Source: Fidelibacterota bacterium
GTDB taxonomy: Bacteria > Fidelibacterota > Marinisomatia > Marinisomatales > TCS55
DNA: 64,000 nucleotides
Direction: 5' to 3'
NCBI GenBank assembly: GCA_016845785.1
Contig: JAERSH010000018.1
Location: forward strand, 1-64,000
Shown: one piece after another, positions 31,844 to 40,790 of the stretch
Layout of the letters: each line of letters starts with the position of its first letter
How positions within the stretch are numbered: position 1 is the first letter of the stretch
Notes under the pieces: model-generated
The model's database searches: none
The model's input: the letters and a program-made list of their open reading frames with translations, nothing else
Told to the model about the DNA's origin: nothing
Program-made: the position numbers and the translations under genes

Positions 31844-32614
31844 ATGACATTTTTAAAATCCTCAACAATCATCGGTTTCTTTTTAACCACCATTGGATGG
31901 GCTCAATCCTATCCGCCACCTACTACGCTTGTGACAGTCCCATCTGCAGGTACGCTTGTTCGCGGCAGTTATGCCATGCAAATGCGCGTTCAAAAGGGGG
32001 GGGGACTTACATCATCCCTCAGTGTGGGCATTACAGATCGTTTCCAATTTGGCCTTTCTTTTGGCTCAGCCAATTTAATTGGTGATGATAGCTTAGTTTG
32101 GTATCCTCGTCCTGAAGCCAACCTTAAGTATCGACTAATTGATGAAACGGAATCCATGCCGGGATTATCCATTGGGGTGGATACACAAGGCCAAGGGAAT
32201 TATAATCCCGCTGATACCCTTATGCGCTATGATGTAAAAGCCATGGGACTCTATGCCGCCGCCAGTAAGAATTGGGTGACGCCATTGGGGAATTTGGGCG
32301 TTCACATGGGGACGAATTATAATTTCGCCGAAGTGAATGATGGCGATAAGGATGTGAATTATTTTTTCGGACTTGATATGGAATTCAATCCAGAACTATC
32401 CCTATTACTAGAGTATAATGCAGCATTGAATGAGAATGACATGACAGCAAAAACCATAGCCATTGCCAGAGGTGGTTATTTGAATGCTGGCATCCGTTGG
32501 ACATTTGTAGAGCGGCTGCACCTTGAAATGAATTTTAATAATCTCCTATTTGATGATGATAAGGTGGATTATTTCAAACGAGAATTAAAGATTACCTATA
32601 TCGAATATTTCTAA
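31844..32614 (+). CDS. Putative outer-membrane beta-barrel protein with a G9 tract
   Basis: A 256-residue protein with signal peptide MTFLKSSTIIGFFLTTIGWAQ. The rest consists of alternating amphipathic strands (LTSSLSVGITDRFQFGLSFG, LSIGVDTQGQGNYNP, GLYAAASKNWVTPLGNLGVH) ending in KRELKITYIEYF with a C-terminal Phe, as in outer-membrane barrels. Nine consecutive G bases (31996-32004) lie in codons for Lys-Gly-Gly-Gly, an unusually long homopolymer for this window. It overlaps the next gene by one base (TAATG). Confidence 0.7.
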   Translation: MTFLKSSTIIGFFLTTIGWAQSYPPPTTLVTVPSAGTLVRGSYAMQMRVQKGGGLTSSLSVGITDRFQFGLSFGSANLIGDDSLVWYPRPEANLKYRLIDETESMPGLSIGVDTQGQGNYNPADTLMRYDVKAMGLYAAASKNWVTPLGNLGVHMGTNYNFAEVNDGDKDVNYFFGLDMEFNPELSLLLEYNAALNENDMTAKTIAIARGGYLNAGIRWTFVERLHLEMNFNNLLFDDDKVDYFKRELKITYIEYF

Positions 32615-33378
32615 TGGCTAAACGAGGACTGGTCATCTGCGTATGGATAGCCATCCTGTTTGGTCAATCCAATTTAGAAAAGGGTCATTTTGCCTATGAA
32701 CGGCGGGCAGAAGGAAGCGTTGAAGATAAAGCGAATCCTAAGTTTCTAAATGAGGCAATTCATTATTATTTACTCGCATTGAAAGAATCTCAATCGGAGG
32801 CCGACGCCGCTATGGGATTAATGAAATCCTATTATTATAAAGGCAAATTTGCAGTGGATAATGAAGCCGAACAAAAAGCGGTCTTTAATGAAGCCAAACA
32901 ATTGGCCTCCATTTATATCAACAGATATCCCGATCGAATGGATATTTTATATTGGTATCTTACCAATCTCGGCAGTTGGGCAGAAGTGTATGGCATCTTA
33001 GCCGCTGCTCGGGAGGGTGTGGCTGACCAAATGAAAATCCATGCCTTAAAAATTATTGAAATGGATCCACATTACGAAGATGGCGGTGGATACTTCATCC
33101 TCGGTGTGGTCCATTATAAATCACCTTACATTCCATTTTTTCTATCTTGGCCGGACAACGATGAAGCGGTAAAATGGTTGGAAAAATCAGTAAATACGGG
33201 AAAAGGGAAACCGGTTCAAGTTGTGTATCTTGCTCAGGCATTGATTAAAGACGGTCAAAAAGAAAGGGCAATCGCACTTCTAAATAGTATCGCAAAAATG
33301 ACGCCATCTAAGGATGACCCTTTGGGTGATTGGGAACAAATCAAAAAGGCGAAGGCATTGTTAAAGGAATTTGAATAA
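32614..33378 (+). CDS. Exported TPR-type protein
   Basis: A 254-residue, mostly helical protein with an N-terminal signal (RGLVICVWIAILFGQSN). Helical pairs such as FLNEAIHYYLLALKESQSEA, QKAVFNEAKQLASIYINRYP and AVKWLEKSVNTGKGKPVQVV have tetratricopeptide-repeat character, similar in layout to TatT-type TRAP-associated proteins. The overlap with the barrel gene upstream suggests that the two products act together at the envelope; a partner substrate-binding protein is not seen. Confidence 0.7.
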   Translation: MAKRGLVICVWIAILFGQSNLEKGHFAYERRAEGSVEDKANPKFLNEAIHYYLLALKESQSEADAAMGLMKSYYYKGKFAVDNEAEQKAVFNEAKQLASIYINRYPDRMDILYWYLTNLGSWAEVYGILAAAREGVADQMKIHALKIIEMDPHYEDGGGYFILGVVHYKSPYIPFFLSWPDNDEAVKWLEKSVNTGKGKPVQVVYLAQALIKDGQKERAIALLNSIAKMTPSKDDPLGDWEQIKKAKALLKEFE

Positions 33379-33383
33379 ATAAA

Positions 33384-33929
33384 ATGTCTGATTTGAAGGA
33401 AACACGATTATCATCTGAGCAAAAATTTTCAGGACGGTTAATTGATTTATATTTGGATCAGGTTAAGCTTCCCAATGGTGAAACCAGTACGCGAGAGTGG
33501 ATTGATCATCCCGGCGCCGTCTGCCTCATTCCCATTCTACCTGATGGAAATATTTGTCTCATCCGTCAATATCGCTATGGACCGGGAGCGGAGTTTATTG
33601 AAATTCCTGCGGGCAAATTGGATGCAGATGAAGATCCACTAGATTGTGCCCATCGTGAATTGGAAGAAGAAACAGGATACCGTGCCAATAAACTAACTTT
33701 CTTAACGAATATTCATCCGGCGATAGGGTTTTCAAATGAAAAAATGTGGATGTATTTAGCTGAAGACCTAGTGGAATCAATAACCAATTTAGATCAAGAT
33801 GAATTTTTAGAATTGCTACCCACACCTCTAGAAGATGCAATGAATTGGGTTTGGTCTGGAAAGATTACCGATGTAAAAACAATTATCGGTATTTTATGGG
33901 CAGAAAAACTACTTAGAAAACAACATTAA
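33384..33929 (+). CDS. Nudix hydrolase, ADP-ribose pyrophosphatase-like
   Basis: A 181-residue Nudix protein. The Nudix box is complete: G-KLDADE-D-P-LDCAHRELEEETG, with the REL-EE-TG core at about 92-98. RQYRYGPGAEFIEIPAG upstream is typical of ADP-ribose/ADP-sugar pyrophosphatases (NudF-like). The C-terminus LEDAMNWVWSGKITDVKTII fits as well. It hydrolyses nucleoside diphosphate sugars; the exact substrate is not determined. It converges with the hydrolase gene on the minus strand, overlapping by 4 nt. Confidence 0.92.
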   Translation: MSDLKETRLSSEQKFSGRLIDLYLDQVKLPNGETSTREWIDHPGAVCLIPILPDGNICLIRQYRYGPGAEFIEIPAGKLDADEDPLDCAHRELEEETGYRANKLTFLTNIHPAIGFSNEKMWMYLAEDLVESITNLDQDEFLELLPTPLEDAMNWVWSGKITDVKTIIGILWAEKLLRKQH

Positions 33930-34843
33930 TTATTCTGATAGTATTGTAAGATAGATTTTAGCCATTCATTCGGATGATCCATCTGGCAGAAGTGGCCTGT
34001 ATTTGGCATTGTAGTAAGGGTGGCTTTTGGGCATATATCTACCATTAATTTCTCTGCAATTGATATGGGTGCAACATTATCCAATTCTCCCCAACAAATA
34101 TGAATTGGGGTTTCCGTTTCTTTTAGGGCGGGCAGCCATCGGCTATTTTGGTATCGATATCGGTCATTGATATATTGAATCAATCTGTGGCCAATTTTAT
34201 TTCCATTCCCGGCACGAAAAGCGGTCCACATTGTTTTAACTTCGATCTCTTCCATTTTGTCATTCCCATTGGCACTATAGACTTGTTGCTTAAATGTCCT
34301 ATAACGTGAAATCCTCGATAGAAAAGGGCCAAAGATGGGATTCAGCATTAGTTTCTGAAGTATGCGAAGTTCAGAAAGTTCAATGACCATACCACCATTG
34401 GTAAATGTGATGGATTGGAAACCATCCGAAAACCAATTGCCAATTTTATATTCATTTGCAAGTGCTGCCAACTCTGTAGCCACACTATCGCCCATATCAT
34501 GGGCGATGAGATGTCCGCCTTTTATGCCAAAGGATTGCCACACATCAAGTGCAATCTGAGCCTGTTCCATTAAATTGTAATGGTGATTGATTGGTTTATC
34601 ACTTGATCCAAACCCCAAGAAATCAAAAAGAATGATACGGTCGAAATGAGACTGCAACCCATCAATCACCTGATGATAAGAGTAGGATGATTCAGGAAAA
34701 CCATGGAGGAGAAGTAATGTTTTATCAGAACTGGCATGATCATCTCCAACCTGCTTGCAAAACACCTCATAGGCACCAAATTGAACAGAGCGCATTTCTC
34801 CTGATTTCTGCCATAAAGCCATTAGACTTTTCATTTTTTCCAT
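33926..34843 (-). CDS. Alpha/beta hydrolase resembling MEST/PEG1 and epoxide hydrolases
   Basis: A 305-residue alpha/beta hydrolase. LLLLHGFPESSYSYHQVIDG gives the oxyanion region; FDFLGFGSSDKPINHHYNLM follows. The nucleophile elbow IAHDMGDSVA has Asp, as in haloalkane dehalogenases and epoxide hydrolases, not Ser. HFDRIILFDFLGFGSSDKP, FTNGGM, LIQYINDRYRY and MPNTGHFCQMDHP line up, by my recollection, with vertebrate MEST (HDYGD elbow, LDFLGFGFSDKP). The catalytic His is in GHF. The start could also be ATG at 34834 or 34822. It is divergent from queG with 34 bp between start codons. Confidence 0.85.
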   Translation of the reverse strand: MEKMKSLMALWQKSGEMRSVQFGAYEVFCKQVGDDHASSDKTLLLLHGFPESSYSYHQVIDGLQSHFDRIILFDFLGFGSSDKPINHHYNLMEQAQIALDVWQSFGIKGGHLIAHDMGDSVATELAALANEYKIGNWFSDGFQSITFTNGGMVIELSELRILQKLMLNPIFGPFLSRISRYRTFKQQVYSANGNDKMEEIEVKTMWTAFRAGNGNKIGHRLIQYINDRYRYQNSRWLPALKETETPIHICWGELDNVAPISIAEKLMVDICPKATLTTMPNTGHFCQMDHPNEWLKSILQYYQNN

Positions 34844-34877
34844 GCCGGTAATTTACAGGTCATTTTTATATTCCTAA

Positions 34878-35801
34878 ATGGGAAAGCCCGTATCTATAGA
34901 GATCAAAGCACAGGCCCAAGCATTGGGTTTCCAAAAAGTGGGTATTTCAAAAGCGGAAGCAACCCCAAAAGCAAAAAGTGATTTAAATGATTGGCTAAGC
35001 GCAGGAGGCCATGCTTCCATGGCGTGGGTGGAAAAACGGAAAAATGAACGGGGAGATATTCACACTTATTTTCCTGAAGCCAAGTCTGTCATTTCTGTAG
35101 GAATGAATTATTATTCTGGCCATACCCAACGAGATTTAAAATCTGATTTCAAATTCAGCAATTATGCATGGGGTGACGATTATCATGATGTATTGAAAAA
35201 ACGACTATTTCAATTGTTAGGCTGGATAAAGGGAGAAAATCCAGAGGTAGAAGGAATCGTCTGTGTGGATACTTCCCCGGTTATGGATAAAGTATGGGCA
35301 CAAAAGGCAGGTTTAGGCTGGCAGGGAAAACATACCAATTTGATTACAAGAGACTATGGCAGTTGGTTATTCCTTGGCGAATTGATTCTAAATGTGGAGT
35401 TGGAATATGATCCACCATTTGATGAAGATCTCTGTGGTTCATGTACGGCCTGTATTGATGCTTGCCCTACGGATGCGATTCAATCCTATAAAATTGAATC
35501 AGAAAAATGTATATCCTATCGATCTATCGAACATCGTGGACCATTTTCTGATGGAAACGAGGAATTAGATGGGTGGATTTATGGCTGTGATATTTGTCAG
35601 GACGTATGTCCATGGAACCATAAATTTTCTCAAAAATCAGATGAAAAGGCCTTTCAACCCCGCCCAGAAATAATCAATTGGACAGATGAAGATTGGCAGC
35701 AATTAGATGAAGATGAGTTTCGTAAATTGTTTAAAGGGTCGGCGGTAAAACGGACTAAGTTTTCGGGATTAAACAGAAATATTAGCCAAAATTCAAAGTA
35801 G
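34878..35801 (+). CDS. queG: Epoxyqueuosine reductase
   Basis: Cobalamin-dependent iron-sulfur enzyme that reduces epoxyqueuosine to queuosine in tRNA. The [4Fe-4S] ligands are in CGSCTACIDACPTDAI and CDICQDVCPWNHKF, preceded by DTSPVMDKVWAQKAGLGWQGKH, the typical QueG stretch with the catalytic Asp. At 307 residues it lacks the C-terminal HEAT-like extension of the 379-residue E. coli protein, as many bacterial QueG do. tgt is encoded 4 kb upstream. Confidence 0.95.
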   Translation: MGKPVSIEIKAQAQALGFQKVGISKAEATPKAKSDLNDWLSAGGHASMAWVEKRKNERGDIHTYFPEAKSVISVGMNYYSGHTQRDLKSDFKFSNYAWGDDYHDVLKKRLFQLLGWIKGENPEVEGIVCVDTSPVMDKVWAQKAGLGWQGKHTNLITRDYGSWLFLGELILNVELEYDPPFDEDLCGSCTACIDACPTDAIQSYKIESEKCISYRSIEHRGPFSDGNEELDGWIYGCDICQDVCPWNHKFSQKSDEKAFQPRPEIINWTDEDWQQLDEDEFRKLFKGSAVKRTKFSGLNRNISQNSK

Positions 35802-35857
35802 CGGCGTAAGAGCGCAGAATGCTGTATCTCTACAAAAATAAATAAAGGAATATCATA

Positions 35858-36520
35858 ATGACAAAAGTAGGCGTGTTAATATCGGGTTGTGGTGTAAATG
35901 ATGGTGCAGAAATTCATGAAACGGTCATCACCATGTTGGCATTGGATCGAGCCGGTGTAGAGATGGTGCTTATGGCACCCAATATTGATCAAATGCATGT
36001 GGTTAACCATTACACAGGCCAGGAGATGGATGAATTTCGTAATGTTTTGGTAGAATCGGCACGAATTGCCAGAGGTGATATTAAAGATATGGCCGAAGTA
36101 ACGGGCAACGATGTTGATGCGTTGATTATTCCAGGTGGATTCGGAGTAGCCAAAAATTTATGTGACTATGCAATGGCGGGTCCCGAATGTTCCATTAATC
36201 CCGATGTATATCGATTGGTGACAGAAGTTCATCTTCTACAAAAGCCCATCGGTGCTATTTGTATCGCACCAGCCATGATGGCGAAAATCCTTGGAGAACA
36301 GGATGAATCGGCAGAAATGACCATCGGATCTGATGAAATGACGGCTAATGACATTCAAGCCATGGGGAGTACGCATGTAACCTGCCCCGTAACTGAAATG
36401 ATTGTGGATGAGGAAAAGAAACTGGTGACTACGCCAGCCTATATGGAGGCCCAATCGATTAAAGAGGCGGCTGAAGGCATAGAAAAGTTAGTGGCACAAA
36501 TATTGTCAATGGTTGGATGA
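35858..36520 (+). CDS. elbB: ElbB-like glyoxalase (DJ-1/PfpI superfamily)
   Basis: A 220-residue class I amidotransferase-like protein. VGVLISGCGVNDGAEIHETV opens the protein, and the nucleophile elbow is PIGAICIAPAMMAKILG with Cys about 138. IIPGGFGVAKNLCDYA and HVTCPVTEMIVDEEKKLVTT match ElbB, an isoprenoid-linked glyoxalase in E. coli. An AAGGAA ribosome site precedes it. The Rieske gene overlaps its stop by 4 nt. Confidence 0.92.
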   Translation: MTKVGVLISGCGVNDGAEIHETVITMLALDRAGVEMVLMAPNIDQMHVVNHYTGQEMDEFRNVLVESARIARGDIKDMAEVTGNDVDALIIPGGFGVAKNLCDYAMAGPECSINPDVYRLVTEVHLLQKPIGAICIAPAMMAKILGEQDESAEMTIGSDEMTANDIQAMGSTHVTCPVTEMIVDEEKKLVTTPAYMEAQSIKEAAEGIEKLVAQILSMVG

Positions 36521-36813
36521 GGAAAATTGCAGAATTAAAAGATATCCCTGATGGCGGGAGCAAACTGGTAATGGTAGAAGATACCCCAGTAGCTTTATTT
36601 AATATAAAAGGGGAAGTTCATGCCTGGGATAATCGATGCCCTCATCGAGGGGCATCATTAGCTGATGGAAATATTTCAGATTCAATAATCCAATGCAAAT
36701 TCCATTTATGGGAATTTGATGTAGAAACGGCCTGTGCTGTAGCCAATCCAGAATTAAAGGTGAAAACTTTTTCGGTGACGGTGGAAGAAGGAGAAATTTT
36801 TATCGACGATTGA
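36517..36813 (+). CDS. Stand-alone Rieske [2Fe-2S] protein
   Basis: A 98-residue Rieske ferredoxin. The cluster ligands are CPHRGASL and CKFHLWEFD (C-x-H and C-x2-H). Family members of this size serve as electron carriers for dioxygenases or nitrite-reductase-like systems, but no oxygenase is encoded nearby. It overlaps elbB by 4 nt (ATGA) and converges with the minus-strand gene ending at 36800, overlapping by 14 nt. Confidence 0.93.
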   Translation: MRKIAELKDIPDGGSKLVMVEDTPVALFNIKGEVHAWDNRCPHRGASLADGNISDSIIQCKFHLWEFDVETACAVANPELKVKTFSVTVEEGEIFIDD

Positions 36814-37717
36814 CGTCTATCGACCCCAGGCCCACACTTATATCGAGAAAAACCGTTGGCCGTTCATCTTGCCAATCTTCGGTTAAGTAATACTTCCCCT
36901 TTTTAACGAAGTCATCAAAATCTACTGATGATAAAAAATTGTGATGCACCTTGGCTTTTACATTGACATTCTCCGGCAGAACAAGATCCAATGAACCCAT
37001 GCCAACTTCTATATCTATTTCCACATCTTGAGTAATTTCGCCCCGATAATCAATATCGGCTGAACCCATACCCACCTCAATATCCACTTCTCGTGTATTC
37101 AGGTTCCCTAAACCTTCAGCGGTAAATTCACCCAATCCTGTGTCAATCCTCAGAAAATCACAAGTTTCGGAATTAGGCGTATTCATGGTGACATTCATGG
37201 ATCCAAGACCACATTCGATGATGACTCGAGATAATGTGAGATCAGTAAAATCCACATCGGCTTCTCCGATACCAAAATCCAGATCGAACTCAATAGGAAT
37301 GTTTTCTGGAACTGAGAAGTCTAATTCGTTTTCAAACTCAGCAAGTGGCTTTCCAGGCCGGTTAAATTCTAAATCAAAATCATATTGGTTATCACGATCA
37401 GTCCGGATTGATAAAATACCTCTTCCAATTCGTTCTGTGTAATCAATCTCAGGGTCAACTTTATTGGGATAATAGAAGATTTCACCCTTGATAACCTTTG
37501 GTTTTAAACTGGCATCTACAGATAATTCGCCAACGCCATAATCAATATTCACTTCCAATTCGTCTACATTGCCTACTTTATATTGATAATGGTCACGAAC
37601 CCAATCTCCCGTTTGATCTGTTCCTTTATCTTTTTGAGACAATTCAGAAAGAGGCGATTGTGCTTGTGAAAGTGTGAAGAAAAGGAGAAGAGATGTTATT
37701 GTGGTTAAGTGTTTCAT
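36800..37717 (-). CDS. Secreted toast-rack/LiaF-like beta-solenoid protein
   Basis: A 305-residue protein; the start at 37717 gives MKHLTTITSLLLFFTLSQAQS, a typical signal peptide, and an ATG at 37765 would lie inside the previous gene. The body shows repeated beta-strand units with a glycine turn, for example VNIDYGVGELSVDASLKP, FDLDFGIGEADVDFTDLTLS, IIECGLGSMNVTMNT, IDTGLGEFTAEGLG, VDIEVGMGSADIDYRG and IDIEVGMGSLDLVLP. This is the pattern of toast_rack/DUF2154 domains. Last gene of the ECF-controlled operon, 1 bp after the preceding stop. Confidence 0.8.
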   Translation of the reverse strand: MKHLTTITSLLLFFTLSQAQSPLSELSQKDKGTDQTGDWVRDHYQYKVGNVDELEVNIDYGVGELSVDASLKPKVIKGEIFYYPNKVDPEIDYTERIGRGILSIRTDRDNQYDFDLEFNRPGKPLAEFENELDFSVPENIPIEFDLDFGIGEADVDFTDLTLSRVIIECGLGSMNVTMNTPNSETCDFLRIDTGLGEFTAEGLGNLNTREVDIEVGMGSADIDYRGEITQDVEIDIEVGMGSLDLVLPENVNVKAKVHHNFLSSVDFDDFVKKGKYYLTEDWQDERPTVFLDISVGLGSIDVNRR

Positions 37718-37718
37718 A

Positions 37719-39533
37719 TTAAAATGTGTGGTTGAAACGAATCGTTGTTTGAAACGGGCCATCATGGTCCAAAGGTTTTGAAATATTGATCATCCAATCA
37801 AATTCATGCCAATCGCCATGGCCAATGCCTATACCGGCAGATGAGATGGCTGTTTTTGGATCGTCCGAAATCCAACCGGTTCCCCATGATGAATCATCCC
37901 ATGCTCGCCCTCCATTGGCAAAAAATGAAATGAGCCAATCCCCATCAGTAAATTCAGGCGTAAGATAAAGGGCGAGGTTTAGGAGCGCCATTTGATTTCC
38001 CTGTTGTACTTTATAGGGTTGCGCTTCAACTGAACCCAGTCCGCCCACATTAAATAATCGATGGGCTGACAATTCTTGTCCGCCTGATCCAGCCATAAAC
38101 CGAGATCGAAATACGAGTCCTTCAGAAAATTCCCAATTAAATACCAAAAGTGCTAAATTCCGTCGAATCGCTTTACCATAATCCATACTGAATACTGTAG
38201 ATGAATCACCATCAGATTGGATGTATTCAGATTGAATATATAGGGCTGCGCCGTTTGAAAGTGGCGTATAATTTTGCGACCTTGCCATGAGAGATATTTC
38301 CGTGTAATTTACATTCTTTTGATCCAATTGAAGGGTCGGCCTTAGGAGCCGTTTCTTTTCAAAAAGGCTGGTCATATTCCAAATGGGCAACGTGTCTTGT
38401 TCCGCTGAAACAAATCGGGTCTTAATGCGAATATTTTTAAATATATTAAATCCAAAACCCGTTTCCCATCCCGATTCATCCCATCGGTCGTAAAAATCTT
38501 GACGCGCCAAAAAATTCGCCCATCCATTTTCTTCTTGGGGCAGGCGATATCCATCATCAGTTCGAGATTCTTTGAACAGGCTGGCAAAAAGCAAAAAATT
38601 CTGATTTTCAAAAAAACTTTTTTCAAAGGTTGTTCTCCCGATGTAGTCTGGGGCAAACCCTTTTCTCCATCGGACACCTGCAGACCAACTCAAACGAAAA
38701 TCGGATTTAGAACTACGATCCCACTGTTCGTTGAAGGGTGTAAAAATAAGTCCTTCGTTCCTATTATATCTAAATACGGGGCGTTCAGGATGAATCCAAC
38801 TTTCTCTGGATCGATCAGATTTTCGATGCATATCAAATTCAGTGGTACCCTGAATGGCATCTTCTTTATCCGTTTCGCGATAAATGAGGCCTTCAGATAA
38901 GTTATTCTCGATAATTTTTCCATTCACAGTACTTTTAGGGTCTCGATATACATTGCCGCCAATTGTAATAATTTCTCCATTGAGGATGCTGCCACTTTTT
39001 AAAAAGGCATCGCCACCAAACAGAGACACTTTTCCATTAATTGTACCATGAACAATTAAGTCGCCACCAACGATTCGCATATTTGTTTTTGAAACCGTTC
39101 CTGAATCAACAGTCACATCTTCCCGAAATGTAAATTCATCAGAAGATAGTTCTTCAATTTGCGCATCAATATTCTCTACGGGGCTAGGCTCTTTTTCAAC
39201 CGTTTTGGTTGTATCCTGAAACCCTTCCAATGGCGCCATGGGTGCTAGGGGAGCCATGGGTTCTAAAGGGGCCATCTTTTCTAATGGTTGCATTGGTTTT
39301 GAGAAGTGATTATTATTGTCAGTGAGTTCATCAATGACGTCTACGGCAGTTCCGACGCCCATTTCAACACCTTCAACTGCAGCTTCTACACCGACACCAA
39401 TACCTTCCGCCGCTGATTCTAATCCATCACCAACTGCTTCTATAACACCATCGACAGCATCTTCAACATCATCTGATCCCTGGGCAAAACCCAAGGTCAA
39501 TATGGTCAATAGTATGGATAATAAATTTTTCAT
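37719..39533 (-). CDS. Polymer-forming (bactofilin-like) domain fused to an outer-membrane barrel
   Basis: A 604-residue protein. Signal MKNLLSILLTILTLGFAQG, then an Ala/Gly/Val-rich acidic helix-like stretch with repeated EAVEG/AAEGIGVG units, a Pro/Met/Leu-rich linker (PLEKMAPLEPMAPLAPMAPL), and a short right-handed helix (MRIVGGDLIVHGTINGKVSL, GSILNGEIITIGGNVY) like bactofilin or polymer-forming cytoskeletal domains. The C-terminal half is a barrel ending in PFQTTIRFNHTF. It may link a solenoid to an outer-membrane pore. Function unknown; four bases separate it from the TSGG gene before it. Confidence 0.75.
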   Translation of the reverse strand: MKNLLSILLTILTLGFAQGSDDVEDAVDGVIEAVGDGLESAAEGIGVGVEAAVEGVEMGVGTAVDVIDELTDNNNHFSKPMQPLEKMAPLEPMAPLAPMAPLEGFQDTTKTVEKEPSPVENIDAQIEELSSDEFTFREDVTVDSGTVSKTNMRIVGGDLIVHGTINGKVSLFGGDAFLKSGSILNGEIITIGGNVYRDPKSTVNGKIIENNLSEGLIYRETDKEDAIQGTTEFDMHRKSDRSRESWIHPERPVFRYNRNEGLIFTPFNEQWDRSSKSDFRLSWSAGVRWRKGFAPDYIGRTTFEKSFFENQNFLLFASLFKESRTDDGYRLPQEENGWANFLARQDFYDRWDESGWETGFGFNIFKNIRIKTRFVSAEQDTLPIWNMTSLFEKKRLLRPTLQLDQKNVNYTEISLMARSQNYTPLSNGAALYIQSEYIQSDGDSSTVFSMDYGKAIRRNLALLVFNWEFSEGLVFRSRFMAGSGGQELSAHRLFNVGGLGSVEAQPYKVQQGNQMALLNLALYLTPEFTDGDWLISFFANGGRAWDDSSWGTGWISDDPKTAISSAGIGIGHGDWHEFDWMINISKPLDHDGPFQTTIRFNHTF

Positions 39534-39536
39534 GTT

Positions 39537-40790
39537 TTAATCCTTTTCAATTGTAATTGAATCGTGACTTGTTTTCAAGGTCACAGAAAAGGTTCCCCCA
39601 TTCACTTGACCATTCCCATATACATCCCCATCATCCAATTTAATTTCTAGAGGAATTTCAGAATCGATGGCACCAGAAGATCTACGATTCAGTACTGTTG
39701 CTTCAATATTTGCGGGAAAATCTTTTGGCAGCGATAACTCAATTTTTCCACCACTAGTTTTTAAGCTGATCTCATGATCTTTAAATGAGCGATCCCAAAT
39801 TTTCTCAATTTCGATACGGCCACCGCTTGTACGGCCGAATACATGTCCTTTAACCATATCTCCGATTATATTGCCGCCGGATGTTTTAACATCCACATGG
39901 CCATTCACGCGATTGAATTTGATATTGCCACCAGAAGTTTCTCCATCAAAATCACCTTGAATACCATCAGCTTCAATACTGCCACCGGATGTATGTACGC
40001 GCACATCCCCTTTCACATCTTCGATATCAATATCCCCACCAGAAGTCCGGCCATAAATTTTGGATCCTTCAATTTCTTTAAATTCAATTTCACCGCCACT
40101 GGTGTGCATATCAACTTCAGCCCGACAATTGATGACTTCCACATCTCCGCCTGATGTGGTGCCTTCAAATTTCCCATCCGAATGATAAATTTCTATATTC
40201 CCTCCCGAGGTTTTTATATTGGCAACACCTTCTACTTTTTCTAAAGTGATATCTCCTCCGGAAGTTTTGCCCGTCAATCGTCCAATCAAATCATTGACTT
40301 CAATATCACCACCACTGGTTTTTAAACTGGCTTCGCCAATAAGGTGACCTAGATCAATATCACCACCGGATGTATTCAGACTAAGGTTATAATCGGTTGG
40401 GACAATGATTTCATAGGAGAATCCAACGATAGATCGATTTCTTTTATTTCGCTTACGCTCGAACCGAATATAACCTTCACCGGATTTGGCTACTTCTGGA
40501 CGGCCCACGTCACTAAACACCTTTTTAGCATTTGATTGGGAGCGGGCTTTAATTTTCATTCGTTCAACAATGGTAACAGTTGATGTCGGTTGTCCTTCGA
40601 TTGATATATCACCGGTAACACGATGAAATTCAACAACACGGTTATTGCCTGTCGCTTTGTCCACATCAAACTCAAAGGTCGTTTTGGCAACATACCAATT
40701 TTTGGCCACCTTATCGAAGGACTCAAAGGATTCATATAAATCCTGTCCTTGAATTGTACAGACGAATAGAAAGGGTAAAAATAATCTCAT
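39537..40790 (-). CDS. DUF4097-like protein with twelve TSGG repeats
   Basis: A 417-residue exported protein (signal MRLFLPFLFVCTIQGQ). From about residue 140 to 350 there are twelve TSGG motifs about 18-25 residues apart (for example KTSGGDIEV, KTSGGDITL, HTSGGEIEF, RTSGGDIDI, ETSGGNIKF), each followed by an I/V-x-hydrophobic strand. The repeated turn-strand pattern fits a parallel beta-helix of the DUF4097 adhesin-like family. It overlaps the anti-sigma gene by 4 nt (ATGA). It may be a surface or periplasmic sensor under control of the ECF sigma factor. Confidence 0.85.
   Translation of the reverse strand: MRLFLPFLFVCTIQGQDLYESFESFDKVAKNWYVAKTTFEFDVDKATGNNRVVEFHRVTGDISIEGQPTSTVTIVERMKIKARSQSNAKKVFSDVGRPEVAKSGEGYIRFERKRNKRNRSIVGFSYEIIVPTDYNLSLNTSGGDIDLGHLIGEASLKTSGGDIEVNDLIGRLTGKTSGGDITLEKVEGVANIKTSGGNIEIYHSDGKFEGTTSGGDVEVINCRAEVDMHTSGGEIEFKEIEGSKIYGRTSGGDIDIEDVKGDVRVHTSGGSIEADGIQGDFDGETSGGNIKFNRVNGHVDVKTSGGNIIGDMVKGHVFGRTSGGRIEIEKIWDRSFKDHEISLKTSGGKIELSLPKDFPANIEATVLNRRSSGAIDSEIPLEIKLDDGDVYGNGQVNGGTFSVTLKTSHDSITIEKD

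Noticed and set aside
39700-40400. CRISPR-like array suggested by regular repeats
   Set aside because: The repeats are in frame TSGG codons with diverged bases, and the intervals are coding sequence.
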